Source: Streptomyces puniciscabiei
Lineage (GTDB): Bacteria > Actinomycetota > Actinomycetes > Streptomycetales > Streptomycetaceae
Length of the DNA stretch: 64,000 nucleotides
Reading direction: 5' to 3'
Assembly (NCBI RefSeq): GCF_006715785.1
Contig: NZ_VFNX01000001.1
Span: 5,684,001-5,748,000 of the forward strand
Every line of letters begins with the position of its first letter. Positions within the stretch are counted from its first letter, which is position 1. The notes below the pieces were generated by a model that searched no databases, was not told the origin of the DNA, and worked only from the letters and a program-made list of their open reading frames with translations. This document shows, in pieces, positions 9,402-17,645 of this stretch. The position numbers and the translations under genes are program-made.

Positions 9402-10970
9402 TCAGCCGAGCGCGGATGCGGCCCCTTTGACCACCAATCCGGCACCCAGCGCCATGACGATCAGCGCGGAGGCGAGCGGCACGCAACGGCGCACCAGCCC
9501 GGCCACCGGGTGGGCGGTCCAGCGCGGCCGCCGCTCCAGCACCCGGCTCACCCCCGAACCCAGCCGCACCACCGCGAACCCGGCCGCGGTGAGCGTCAGC
9601 GCGAGCCCGGCGCCGTAGGCCACGACGAGCAGCAGCCCGAACCAGGCCTTCCCGAGGGCGGCGGCACCGACGAGCACCACCACGGCGGAGGGACTGGGCA
9701 CCAGGCCCCCGGCGAACCCCAGCAGGATCGTGCCGCGGAGGGTGGGGGCGGTGGGGTGGGTATGGGTGTGGCCGCCATGGGTGTGCGTATGGCCGCCGTC
9801 GTCGTGGGTGTGGTTCCCGTGGCTGTGGGCGTGCCCTTCATGGGCGTGGGCATCACTGGAGTGGTCGTGACTGTGGGCGTGTCCTCCATGTGTGTGCTCA
9901 CCATGGCTGTGCTCCCCATGGAGCGCGGGCTGGTGATGGCGGGCCGACCACACCCTCCGTACGAGGCCCGCGCCCGCCAGCAGGACCAGCGCCCCGCCCG
10001 CGACTCCCAGCCAGGCGATCACCGAGGGCGTGGCCGCGGAACCGGCCGTGACGAGCAGGCCCAGGGCGACCACGCCGAGGGTGTGGGTCACGGTGACCGA
10101 GGCGGCCAGCGGCAGGACGTCCCGGAGCCTCGCCCGGCCCCCGCGGGCCGCCGCCGCCGCGGCCATCAGGGTCTTGCCGTGGCCCGGCGCGAGCGCGTGC
10201 AGCGCGCCCAGGACGACCGCGACGAGCAGCGCGAGGACGCCGAAGCCGACGGTGAGGTCGTGCCGGGCCACCAGGTCGTCCAGCGCCCGGGTCCAGCGGT
10301 CGGCGCCCCGCGGCAGGATCGCCGCCCCCGGCGCCGCCTGCCGCTCCTCCGCGAGGGCCGGCCCGCCGGGGCGCAGCCGCACGGAGGCGGCGGTGGTGTC
10401 GGCCGGGGAGGACAGCAAGTCCTTGGGGTACACGGTCAGTTCGTGCGACACCGACGTCTTCGGCACGTCCGTCGCGGTGAGTGTCATACGGTCGCCGCGC
10501 GCGGTGATCTCCCGCCAGCCGGGTCCGCCGCCGGTCCCCGCGCTGTGGAAGCCCAGGGTCACGGTGGCGCCCCGGGGGAGCGGGGCGGTCAGCCGGCACT
10601 CCACACGGAGGGTGTGCAGCCCGGCCTGGCCGGGACGCAGCCGCGCCGTGGCGCCGGCGGCGGTCAGGGGGGCCGTACGGCCGTCCACGGTGAGCCTGCT
10701 GTCCTCGGCGGCCCGCGCACACCGCTGCCGGGCCCACTCGCCCGTGCCCAGCCGCTCGAGGTCGGGCCCGGCCTGGGTGGCCGGGATCTCGGCGAGGTCC
10801 TCCACATGGTCGACGCGGAGCTGTCCGGGAGCGGCGACCAGGCCGTCGTAGCGGTTGACGGTGAAGTTCCCGAGCGGATGGGCGCTCGCCGTGCCGGCCG
10901 GCAGCAGCGCGAGCGCGCACCCGGCGAGGAACAGGAGGGGCAGGCGCAGGGACGAGGGACGCAGTTTCAC
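9402..10970 (-). CDS. NicO/RcnA-type nickel/cobalt transporter with secreted N-terminal domain and His-rich loop
   Basis: A 522-residue membrane protein. A signal peptide (first 31 residues) is followed by AHPLGNFTVNRY and an extracytoplasmic domain of about 200 residues, then about six membrane helices. The first helix pair carries HALAPGHGKT, the signature of the NicO/RcnA nickel-cobalt transport family. A central cytoplasmic loop contains about 25 histidines in HSH, HTH and HDH clusters, a metal-buffering feature. The GTG start at 10970 overlaps the TGA of the TPR gene (GTGA). Inference: metal export or import linked to the secreted DUF4331 protein. Direction and metal are not determined. 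Confidence 0.82.
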   Translation of the reverse strand: MKLRPSSLRLPLLFLAGCALALLPAGTASAHPLGNFTVNRYDGLVAAPGQLRVDHVEDLAEIPATQAGPDLERLGTGEWARQRCARAAEDSRLTVDGRTAPLTAAGATARLRPGQAGLHTLRVECRLTAPLPRGATVTLGFHSAGTGGGPGWREITARGDRMTLTATDVPKTSVSHELTVYPKDLLSSPADTTAASVRLRPGGPALAEERQAAPGAAILPRGADRWTRALDDLVARHDLTVGFGVLALLVAVVLGALHALAPGHGKTLMAAAAAARGGRARLRDVLPLAASVTVTHTLGVVALGLLVTAGSAATPSVIAWLGVAGGALVLLAGAGLVRRVWSARHHQPALHGEHSHGEHTHGGHAHSHDHSSDAHAHEGHAHSHGNHTHDDGGHTHTHGGHTHTHPTAPTLRGTILLGFAGGLVPSPSAVVVLVGAAALGKAWFGLLLVVAYGAGLALTLTAAGFAVVRLGSGVSRVLERRPRWTAHPVAGLVRRCVPLASALIVMALGAGLVVKGAASALG

Positions 10971-12667
10971 TTCGCCGCCCCCAGGGCCTTGCGGGCCTCG
11001 GCCGCGCCGAGCGGGGAGAAGCCGGGGTTCAGGCGCAGGGCCGAGGTGAGGGAGGCACGGCCGGCCGCGCGGTGGCCCGTGGCCAGCTCGATCATGCCGC
11101 GGTGGTAGAGGAAGGCGGCGTTGCGGTATCCGGTGGCGGTGGCCCGGCGGGCGTACGGCAGCGCCTCGGCGTCCCGGCCGTTCGCGTGCAGCGCCCAGGC
11201 CAGCGCGTCCGCGGTGTGCACGGTGTGCCGGCGGGCCCATTCGGCGCGCGCCGCGCGCAGGGCGGCCGCCTTGTCGCCGTGGTCGGCGGCGGCCAGCGCG
11301 GTGTCCAGGTCGGCGTTGACGCCGTTGGCCCGGGCCAGCGCGATCCACGCGTCCACGAGGGCGTACTGCCGTCGCGCCCTGGCCCGGTCGCCGGCCGCGC
11401 CCCGCGCCTCGTACAGCTCGCCCAGTTCGACGAGCGGGCCCGGCAGCGGATACCTGGACACCACCGTCTCCATCCCCTTGATCGCCGATGCGCGGTCGCC
11501 GCTCGCCGCCTGCGCCCTGGCCCGGCCCTCCAGCGCCGGCAGATAGGTGTCGTCGGCGGCGAGAGCACGGGCGTAGTAGGTGAGGGCTGTCCTGTAGTCG
11601 CCCTGGTTCCAGGCAAGTTGGCCGAGCTGGGCGGCCACGTACGCGGTGTCGCCGGGTGACGTGGCACCCGCCAGCGCCTGTTCGAGGACCCGGCGTGCGG
11701 TCGCCACGTCACCCCGTAGTTCGTGCACATACGCGTACCGTGTGAAGACCGGCACTCCCGGCTTGCGCGCGTCGGCGGTCCCGGCGGCCTTCGACGCCTG
11801 GGCGTACTGGCCGAGTTCGACCAGGGCGTCGACCCGTGAGGACAGCGCGCGCTCGCTGTACGGGTTCTGCCGCAGCGCCCGGTCCGCGTAGGTCAGGGCG
11901 TCCTTGAAGTCGTGCCGGGCGGCGGCGAGGGCGGCCTGGCCGGCCAGCGCCTGGTCGTTGCCCGGGGCCAGCGCGAGGGACCGCCGCAGCGCCTTGTCCG
12001 CCTGCGGGTACCGGGAGGGGTCGCCCTTGGTCCGCGCCTGCTCGACGTAGGCCAGGCCCAGCGTGGCCCAGCTCCCGGAGTCCTTCGGCTGGGTGCGCAG
12101 GTGCGCCTGGAGGGTGGCGATGCCCGCGTCCAGGTCACCGCCGCCGAGCGCGCCGGGGTCCACGGCGGTGGAGGCGGCCGGCACGGTGGCGGGCGCCGGG
12201 CCGGCCCCGAGGGCGATGGCCCCGCCGGTCAGCGCGACGGCCAGCAGAGCGGCGCAGCCGGCGAGTTGCGCGGTCCGCCAGCGCCGCCCCGCAGCAGCGA
12301 ACCGCCGAACGGCGGCCACCCGCTGGTCGGGGCCGACGTCCGAGGCCGATTCCGAGGGTTCTTCGGCCGCCACCGTCGGGCCGGCTGCCAGTACCGGCTC
12401 GGTTGCCACCGTCGGGCCGGTTGCCGGTGTCGGTTCGGTTGCCACCGTCGGCGCGGTGGCCGGTGTCGGTTCGGTTGCCACCGTGGGCCCGGCTGCCGGT
12501 GTCGGTTCGGTTGCCACCGTCGGCGCGGTGGCCAGTGTCGGCCCGCCGCCCGCCGCTGGCCCGCCGCCCGCCGCTGGCCCGCCGCCCGCCGCCGGCCCGC
12601 CGCCCGTCGTCGGCCCGCCGCTGTCCTTCTGCCCGTCCATGTCCTCGTCCTGTCCGCGCGGGCCCAT
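10967..12667 (-). CDS. Membrane-anchored TPR protein with N-terminal coding minisatellites
   Basis: A 566-residue protein. ATG 12667 has a GCAGGAGA site at good spacing. Residues about 20-45 are PAAGGG repeats, residues about 45-105 are 12-residue repeats of the form PTVATEPTPATG, then one transmembrane helix (LAGCAALLAVALTGGAIALG) near residue 155. The remaining about 390 residues are helical tetratricopeptide repeats (for example ALAGQAALAAARHDFKDAL) that lie outside the membrane if the N-terminus is inside. It sits between the DUF4331 gene (93-base gap) and the NicO-type gene (4-base overlap), so it probably acts as scaffold for the same system. Confidence 0.8.
   Translation of the reverse strand: MGPRGQDEDMDGQKDSGGPTTGGGPAAGGGPAAGGGPAAGGGPTLATAPTVATEPTPAAGPTVATEPTPATAPTVATEPTPATGPTVATEPVLAAGPTVAAEEPSESASDVGPDQRVAAVRRFAAAGRRWRTAQLAGCAALLAVALTGGAIALGAGPAPATVPAASTAVDPGALGGGDLDAGIATLQAHLRTQPKDSGSWATLGLAYVEQARTKGDPSRYPQADKALRRSLALAPGNDQALAGQAALAAARHDFKDALTYADRALRQNPYSERALSSRVDALVELGQYAQASKAAGTADARKPGVPVFTRYAYVHELRGDVATARRVLEQALAGATSPGDTAYVAAQLGQLAWNQGDYRTALTYYARALAADDTYLPALEGRARAQAASGDRASAIKGMETVVSRYPLPGPLVELGELYEARGAAGDRARARRQYALVDAWIALARANGVNADLDTALAAADHGDKAAALRAARAEWARRHTVHTADALAWALHANGRDAEALPYARRATATGYRNAAFLYHRGMIELATGHRAAGRASLTSALRLNPGFSPLGAAEARKALGAAK
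12374..12620. repeat. Coding minisatellites: 36-bp and 18-bp in-frame tandem repeats
   Basis: Inside the TPR gene, about four copies of a 36-base unit (12-residue PTVATEPTPATG-like) are followed by about four copies of an 18-base unit (PAAGGG). Both units are multiples of three, so copy-number change would alter only tail length. Such repeats are prone to strain variation. Confidence 0.8.
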
Positions 12668-12759
12668 GCCGTCTCCTGCGTCCGTCTGTCGTAAGGGAGG
12701 CGCGGCCCGCCGTGGGGGAGGGGAAGGTACGGGCCGCGCCGGTATGGGGTGGGTGGGGA

Positions 12760-14301
12760 TCAGTAGGGGCGCCGGATGCGCCGGCGCCACCAGCCGACGG
12801 CGGTGCCGAGGAGCAGGATCCCGGCAGCGCCCGACGCCGCCGACGCGGCGATCAGCACGGTGTTGTCCGAGCCGCCGGCGGAGGACCCGGCCGGTTGCAG
12901 GGCGTCACCCAGCTGGCTGCGCACGTCCGTGCCCGCGGTCGTGCCCTTGGCGAGCGGGCCGCGCGAGCCGGAGGTGGGCTCGGCGACGTACGGGAAGTAC
13001 TTCTCGAAGCCCTTGTCGTTCTTGTCCACCGCGTCGCCCAAGTCGTTCTTCGAGCCGACCAGTTCGCCCTCGACGACCTGCAACGCCTCGTCGATCACGT
13101 CATCGGTGAGCCGGCGCCCGTTCGGGAAGCCCGCGTTGTCGCCATCGAGCACGCCGAGACGCTTGGGGTGCATGGCCGGCTTGACGGAGGTGTTCAGGCG
13201 CAGTTCCTCCGAAGCGCGCACGTTCGGGGGCTGGTTGAGGCCCTTGACGCCCTTCAGGAAGACGTCGACCAGGTCGTTGCGGGGCTCGCTGGGGGCCTTG
13301 ATCTTGTAGATCGACTCGATGAGCTTCGGGAGCTCGGGGTTGGTGACGTTCTTCAGGAACTGGGCGTCGTACGCGGGCTGGGAGGCGTTGAACCTGTCCT
13401 TGTCCTTCTGCGGGTTGACGACCTCGTTGACCAGCGGGTTGCCCAGGCGCGAGACCTGGGTGTAGTACCCCTGCGCGTTGCGGCGCTGGGTGGTGGACCA
13501 GATGCCGACGATCGGCTGCCCGGCCGACTCGCGGATCAGGTCGTTGGGCACCTGCAGGGCGATGGTGTTGACGTTGTAGCCCTTGAGGGTGTCCCGGCCG
13601 ACCTCGCTGAGGTTGCCGCCGTAGAGCAGGTCGAAGACGCGCAGGTCCGCGAAGAACGGGTCGTCCGCCTGTCCGGCGAAGGTCGCGGCACCCCCCGGCG
13701 TCTTGTAGACGGCCTGCGCGCGCAGCTTGCCGTAGTCCGGCATGGACGCCTTGCCGACGTCCGAGGGCGCCACCGGCACGTTGTCCGCGAGCCGCGTCCT
13801 CGACATCACGTGGTCGTTCTTGAGCCGGAGCAGATCGATGTCGTACGTCTGCGTGATGTTGAGGTCGGGGTCGTCGAGGCTGGTGACCGGGCCGGTGTTG
13901 TAGAGGAACGTGTTCCCGTTCTTCGTATGCGTCTTGAAGGTGTAGCGGAAGACCATGTCGTCCCGCGCGTCACCGTTGCTGTCGATGTGCAGGTCGTACT
14001 GCGCGTCGTCGGCGAACGTGTAGAAGTTCGGCCCGCCCGCGGGCTCCTCGAACGGGATCCAGTTCGCCACGATCGTCGTGGTGTCGGGCTTGTCCGGGCT
14101 GACGAACGCGTACAGGTCGGTGTTGTCGTACTGCGGGGTCCCCGAGATCAGCGGGGCCTCCCGGTGGGAGGAGGCGGAGGCCGCCCCCGGTGCCAGCGCG
14201 GCGGCGCCGGCGGCGGTGAGCCCTCCGGCGGCCAGCGCGCCGCAGATGAGCGTGACCACACCGGTGCGTCCCGTCCCGCTCCTGGAGAAGAGAGGTGTCA
14301 T
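12760..14301 (-). CDS. DUF4331 secreted protein with C-terminal membrane anchor
   Basis: A 513-residue exported protein. The signal peptide is at 1-41, ending in the ASASSHREAPLIS segment. SSHREAPLI and DNTDLYAFVSP are hallmarks of DUF4331, and PFEEPAGGPNFYTF follows. The C-terminus has a single transmembrane helix (IAASAASGAAGILLLGTAVG) and a basic WWRRRIRRPY tail, so the mature domain should face outward on the membrane. Biochemical function of DUF4331 is not established to my knowledge. The gene heads the minus-strand TPR and NicO genes and is divergent from the SigK/RskA pair with a candidate ECF promoter 40 bases upstream. Confidence 0.88.
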   Translation of the reverse strand: MTPLFSRSGTGRTGVVTLICGALAAGGLTAAGAAALAPGAASASSHREAPLISGTPQYDNTDLYAFVSPDKPDTTTIVANWIPFEEPAGGPNFYTFADDAQYDLHIDSNGDARDDMVFRYTFKTHTKNGNTFLYNTGPVTSLDDPDLNITQTYDIDLLRLKNDHVMSRTRLADNVPVAPSDVGKASMPDYGKLRAQAVYKTPGGAATFAGQADDPFFADLRVFDLLYGGNLSEVGRDTLKGYNVNTIALQVPNDLIRESAGQPIVGIWSTTQRRNAQGYYTQVSRLGNPLVNEVVNPQKDKDRFNASQPAYDAQFLKNVTNPELPKLIESIYKIKAPSEPRNDLVDVFLKGVKGLNQPPNVRASEELRLNTSVKPAMHPKRLGVLDGDNAGFPNGRRLTDDVIDEALQVVEGELVGSKNDLGDAVDKNDKGFEKYFPYVAEPTSGSRGPLAKGTTAGTDVRSQLGDALQPAGSSAGGSDNTVLIAASAASGAAGILLLGTAVGWWRRRIRRPY

Positions 14302-14340
14302 GCCGTCCGTCCTCAGTGCCGACTTGCCTTTGACGGACGG

Positions 14341-14371
14341 GTATACGGAGCGGAAGCACCGATCGGATTGG
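14341..14371 (-). promoter_or_regulatory. Candidate SigK-type ECF promoter for the DUF4331 gene
   Basis: On the minus strand CCAATCC (14371-14365), a 16-base spacer, then CCGTATAC (14348-14341) resembles the mycobacterial SigK promoter (CCATCC and CCGAATC, from memory). It would start transcription about 30 bases upstream of ATG 14301. Inference from one site only. Confidence 0.4.
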
Positions 14372-14453
14372 TCGGCGGAGAAAAAGTTTTGGGCACCTCG
14401 TGACCCGCGTTTTCGGCCCGCTGATCCGTATCTCCCGCGGGAGGTGTGCGTTC

Positions 14454-15053
14454 GTGCGGATGCGTGGAGTGCACGGCAGGGCCGGCTGCGGCCACAGAGA
14501 GGGGGCCCGGGCGCGGGCGGACGAGCTGCTGGTGCTCGTCGCGGACGGCGACCAGCGGGCGTTCGAGGAGCTGTACGCACTGGTGTCCGGGCCGGTGTAC
14601 GGGCTCGTACGGCGGGTGGTGCGCGACCTCGCCCAGTCCGAGGAGGTGGCCCAGGAGGTGCTGCTGGAGACCTGGCGCTCGGCCGCCCGGTACGACCCGG
14701 GCCGGGGCAGCGCCCTGTCCTGGATCCTCACCCTCGCCCACCGCCGCGCCGTGGACCGGGTGCGCAGCGCCCGCGCGGCCGGCGAACGCGAGCAGCGCGA
14801 GGCCCTACGGGCCGGGGAGCCCGCGTTCGACCAGGTCGCCGAGGAGGTCGAGGCCGGCATGGAGCGCGAGTGGGTACGCCGCTGTCTGCGCCGGCTCACC
14901 GATCTGCAACGCCAGTCCGTGACCCTCGCCTACTACGACGGCTACACCTACCGTGAGGTGGCCGAGCGGCTGTCGCTGCCGCTCGGTACGGTCAAGACGC
15001 GGATGCGCGACGGGCTCACCCGGCTCCGCCAGTGCCTGGGAGGCGCCGCATGA
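14454..15053 (+). CDS. sigK: ECF RNA polymerase sigma factor, SigK type
   Basis: A 199-residue sigma factor. Region 2 reads FEELYALVSGPVYGLVRRVV then AQSEEVAQEVLLETWR and WILTLAHRRAVDRVRS; region 4 reads LTDLQRQSVTLAYYDGYTY and LSLPLGTVKTRMRDGL, the helix-turn-helix that reads the -35 element. I chose GTG 14454, which has GGGAGG 9 bases upstream; ATG 14460 would remove two residues. The following gene overlaps by 4 bases and encodes an RskA-like zinc anti-sigma factor, the usual partner of the SigK (ECF19) group. Expected to direct the divergent DUF4331 operon and itself. Confidence 0.88.
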   Translation: MRMRGVHGRAGCGHREGARARADELLVLVADGDQRAFEELYALVSGPVYGLVRRVVRDLAQSEEVAQEVLLETWRSAARYDPGRGSALSWILTLAHRRAVDRVRSARAAGEREQREALRAGEPAFDQVAEEVEAGMEREWVRRCLRRLTDLQRQSVTLAYYDGYTYREVAERLSLPLGTVKTRMRDGLTRLRQCLGGAA

Positions 15054-15868
15054 GCATCCTCGGCAAGCTGCTGCGCCGCGAGGACCTGCACTCCCTCGCC
15101 GCGCCCTACGCGCTCGACGCCCTCGAACCGGGCGAGCGGCGCCGGTTCGAGAAACACCTGCAAGGGTGCGACCGCTGCGCCGGCGAGGTACGGGAGCTGG
15201 CCGAGGACGCGGTCCGCCTCGCCTGGTCCACGGCGGCCCACGCGCCCCCCGCGCTGCGCGAGCGGGTGCTGACCGCCGTACGCACCATCCCGCAGGAGCA
15301 GGTCCGGACGCCGGCCCAGGAGCGCACGCCGCAACTGCCGCCGCACGTCTGGGGCACCCAGCCCCCGCCGGGACGCACCCGTACGCCCCGCCCGCGCCCC
15401 CTGTTCGTGCCGCTCGCCACGGCCACCGCGGCGGCGGCCCTCGTCGTCGCCTCGCTCTTCGCCGTGCAGGCCCAGCGCACCCAGGACCGGCTCACCGCCG
15501 AGCAGGCCCGGGGACGTGAGATCGCCCACGTTCTGGCCGCACCCGACGCCCGCGCCACCACCGGCAAGGACGCACGGGGCCGCGCCATCGGAGTGATCGC
15601 TTCCGCCTCGCAGGGAGAAGCCGTCGTCACCCTCAGCGGATACGGCAGCCCGCCCGCCGGCCGCGTCCGTCAGCTCTGGCTCATGCGCCCCCGTGCGCAA
15701 CCGCGCTCCCTCGGGCTCTTCGCGGGCGACACGCCCTTGGTCGCGAAAGGTCTCGACACCTCCTCGACGTCACTCGCCGTAACCGTCGAGCCTGACGGCG
15801 GGTCAGCGCAGCCGACCGGCCAGCCCATTGTCCAACTCACCCTGAAATCGGTCGGATTCGGAGAGTAG
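15050..15868 (+). CDS. rskA: RskA-type transmembrane zinc anti-sigma factor
   Basis: A 272-residue membrane protein coupled to sigK through an ATGA overlap. The cytoplasmic N-terminal domain has the zinc anti-sigma signature H36-x3-C40-x2-C43. One transmembrane helix follows at about residues 118-140 (LFVPLATATAAAALVVAS). The extracytoplasmic domain of about 125 residues contains VTLSGYGSPPAGRVRQLWL, typical of the RskA C-terminal domain. Known members hold the sigma factor inactive until proteolysis. Here it would release SigK in response to an envelope or metal cue that remains unknown. Confidence 0.9.
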   Translation: MSILGKLLRREDLHSLAAPYALDALEPGERRRFEKHLQGCDRCAGEVRELAEDAVRLAWSTAAHAPPALRERVLTAVRTIPQEQVRTPAQERTPQLPPHVWGTQPPPGRTRTPRPRPLFVPLATATAAAALVVASLFAVQAQRTQDRLTAEQARGREIAHVLAAPDARATTGKDARGRAIGVIASASQGEAVVTLSGYGSPPAGRVRQLWLMRPRAQPRSLGLFAGDTPLVAKGLDTSSTSLAVTVEPDGGSAQPTGQPIVQLTLKSVGFGE

Positions 15869-15994
15869 TCAACGAAGGATGGTCAACCGCCTTGCGGGGA
15901 AGGTGAATCCTGTGGACGCGATACACGCGTGCCCCCCTGGGGCGATAGGGTTACTCTGCCCGGGCCGGGTGGACTCGTACGGGTGGGGAGTGAC

Positions 15995-16264
15995 ATGGAG
16001 CAGATAACAGTGCGCAGCAGGGCCAGGGTCCCTGCGATCACCTGTGGCAGCAGCGCGACCAGTTCGCGCCTCGACCGCCATCTGTCGGTGCTGGCGGGTC
16101 CCGCCGTTCCGCAGCGGGAGACGGCCGAGGCGACCTCGCTGATGCGTGAGCTGACGGCGCGTGACACCGCACAGCAGCGCAGCGACCGGGGCAGGCGGGT
16201 CAGCCGCGTCTCCCTCTTCGCGCCGCTGCGCCGACTGCGTCGTTCGCTGTTCGGCGGTCACTGA
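15995..16264 (+). CDS. Small basic conserved hypothetical protein (89 aa)
   Basis: An 89-residue protein starting at ATG 15995 with a GGGGAG site 4 bases upstream. It is polar and Arg-rich, with no membrane helix or signal peptide, and ends in the strongly basic LRRLRRSLFGGH. I recognise the style of a Streptomyces-conserved small protein but no family. It lies 126 bases after rskA in the same direction and converges on the CoA-transferase. Nucleic-acid or protein binding is possible from the charge but unproven. Confidence 0.6.
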   Translation: MEQITVRSRARVPAITCGSSATSSRLDRHLSVLAGPAVPQRETAEATSLMRELTARDTAQQRSDRGRRVSRVSLFAPLRRLRRSLFGGH

Positions 16265-16350
16265 ACAGCCGCTGAGCGGCCATGGAGAGCCGCTGAGCAG
16301 CCGCTGAGCGACCGTCGAGCCACCACCGAGCCGCCGCCGACCCGGCCGGG

Positions 16351-16375
16351 CGGCCCCCGGAACCGCTCCGGGCCG
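16351..16375. terminator. GC-rich hairpin between convergent genes
   Basis: CGGCCC-C-CGGA with loop ACCGC pairs with TCCG-GGCCG, giving a strong stem with one bulge. It sits in the 118-base gap between the small basic protein and the CoA-transferase, both of which end here, so it likely terminates both. The rest of the gap holds degenerate GAGC/CGCTGAGC repeats. Confidence 0.5.
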
Positions 16376-16382
16376 TCGGCGC

Positions 16383-17591
16383 TCAGGCCACCACACCGTC
16401 CCGGCGCATCGCTGCGATCTCGTCGTCCGTCATCCCCACGGCATGCAGCAGCGCCCCGGTGTGCTGCCCGAGCGCGGGCACATCACCCATCCGAGCCTCG
16501 TCCCCGCCCGGCAGCGTGATGGGAGGCAGCAGCGCCTTCAACGGCCCCACCGGCGACCCCACCTCACGCCACCGCTCGCGGGCCGCCAGCTGTGGATGCC
16601 CGGCCAGTTCGTGCAGGTCACGCAGCCGGGCACAGGCGATCTGGGCCTTCTCCAGCCGGGCCAGCGCCTCCTCGGCGTCCAGCGCGCCGAGCGCCTCCGC
16701 CACCAACGCGTCCGTCTTCTCGCGGTTCGCGACCCGTGACGCGTTCGTGGCATACACCGGGTCCGTCCCCAGTTCCGGGCGACCTATGACCTGTTCGGCC
16801 AGCCGCCGCCACTCCCGGTCGTTCTGCACGGACAGCAGCACCCGCCCGCCGTCCGCCGTCGGATAGGCGTCGTAGGGCGCGATGACGGCGTGCGCGAGGC
16901 CGGTGCGCGCCGGGGGCTCACCTCCGTGCATCGCATGGTGCAGAGGATGCCCCAGCCACTCGGCGAGCGCCTCCAGCATCGACACCTCCACCGGCCCGCC
17001 CCGGCCGGTCGTCCCGCGCCGGACGAGCGCCGCCAGGACCCCCGAGAACGCGTACATGGCCGCCGCGATGTCCGCCGCCGGCACGCCCGCCTTCACCGGC
17101 TGATCCGGCGTCCCGGTGACCGACACCAGCCCCGCCTCGCACTGCACGAGCATGTCGTACGCCCGCTTGTCCGCGTACGGGCCGAAGGAGCCGTACCCGG
17201 AGATGTCCACGGCGATCAGCCGCGGATGCGCCGCGCACAGCGTGGGCGCGTCGAGGCCGAGCCGGGCCGCCGCCCCGTGGGCGAGGTTCTGCACGAACAC
17301 GTCCGCGTCCGCGATCAGCCGCCGTACGACGTCCAGGCCCCGCGGATCCTTCAGATCCACGGCGATGGACTCCTTTCCGCGGTTGCACCACACGAAGTGC
17401 GAGGCGAGACCGCGGGCCGCCGTGTCGTACCCGCGCGCGAAGTCGCCGCCGTCGACCCGTTCCACCTTGATGACCCTGGCCCCCAGATCGGCGAGCTGCC
17501 GGGTCGCGAAGGGCGCGGACACCGCCTGTTCGACGGCGACGACGGTGATGCCCTCCAGGGGCAGGGGCTGGGTGTCCGTGGGCTGTTCCAT
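16383..17591 (-). CDS. CaiB/BaiF family (class III) CoA-transferase
   Basis: A 402-residue enzyme. The start LEGITVVAVEQAVSAPFATR with ADLGARVIKVE is the family's CoA-binding fold, and RAYDMLVQ carries the catalytic aspartate that forms the acyl-Asp anhydride. NRGKESIAVDLKDP is also typical. It would move CoA between a donor acyl-CoA and a carboxylate in the cytoplasm, but the substrate is not readable. Full length. No pathway gene is adjacent: the neighbours are an ABC exporter upstream and the sigK region downstream. Confidence 0.88.
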   Translation of the reverse strand: MEQPTDTQPLPLEGITVVAVEQAVSAPFATRQLADLGARVIKVERVDGGDFARGYDTAARGLASHFVWCNRGKESIAVDLKDPRGLDVVRRLIADADVFVQNLAHGAAARLGLDAPTLCAAHPRLIAVDISGYGSFGPYADKRAYDMLVQCEAGLVSVTGTPDQPVKAGVPAADIAAAMYAFSGVLAALVRRGTTGRGGPVEVSMLEALAEWLGHPLHHAMHGGEPPARTGLAHAVIAPYDAYPTADGGRVLLSVQNDREWRRLAEQVIGRPELGTDPVYATNASRVANREKTDALVAEALGALDAEEALARLEKAQIACARLRDLHELAGHPQLAARERWREVGSPVGPLKALLPPITLPGGDEARMGDVPALGQHTGALLHAVGMTDDEIAAMRRDGVVA

Positions 17592-17645
17592 GCCCGGATC
17601 ATGGCTCGTGACCGACGGGTTTGTCAGTAGTGCGGCGCCGGCCCG

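Noticed and set aside
9390..9410. CCTCAAGTTA reminiscent of a SoxR box
   Set aside because: Only the left half matches; the right half is not the inverted partner, and it lies at the kinase start, far from soxR.
12403..14403. Plus-strand open frame of about 666 codons
   Set aside because: Shadow of the DUF4331 and TPR genes; composition and lack of motifs show it is non-coding.
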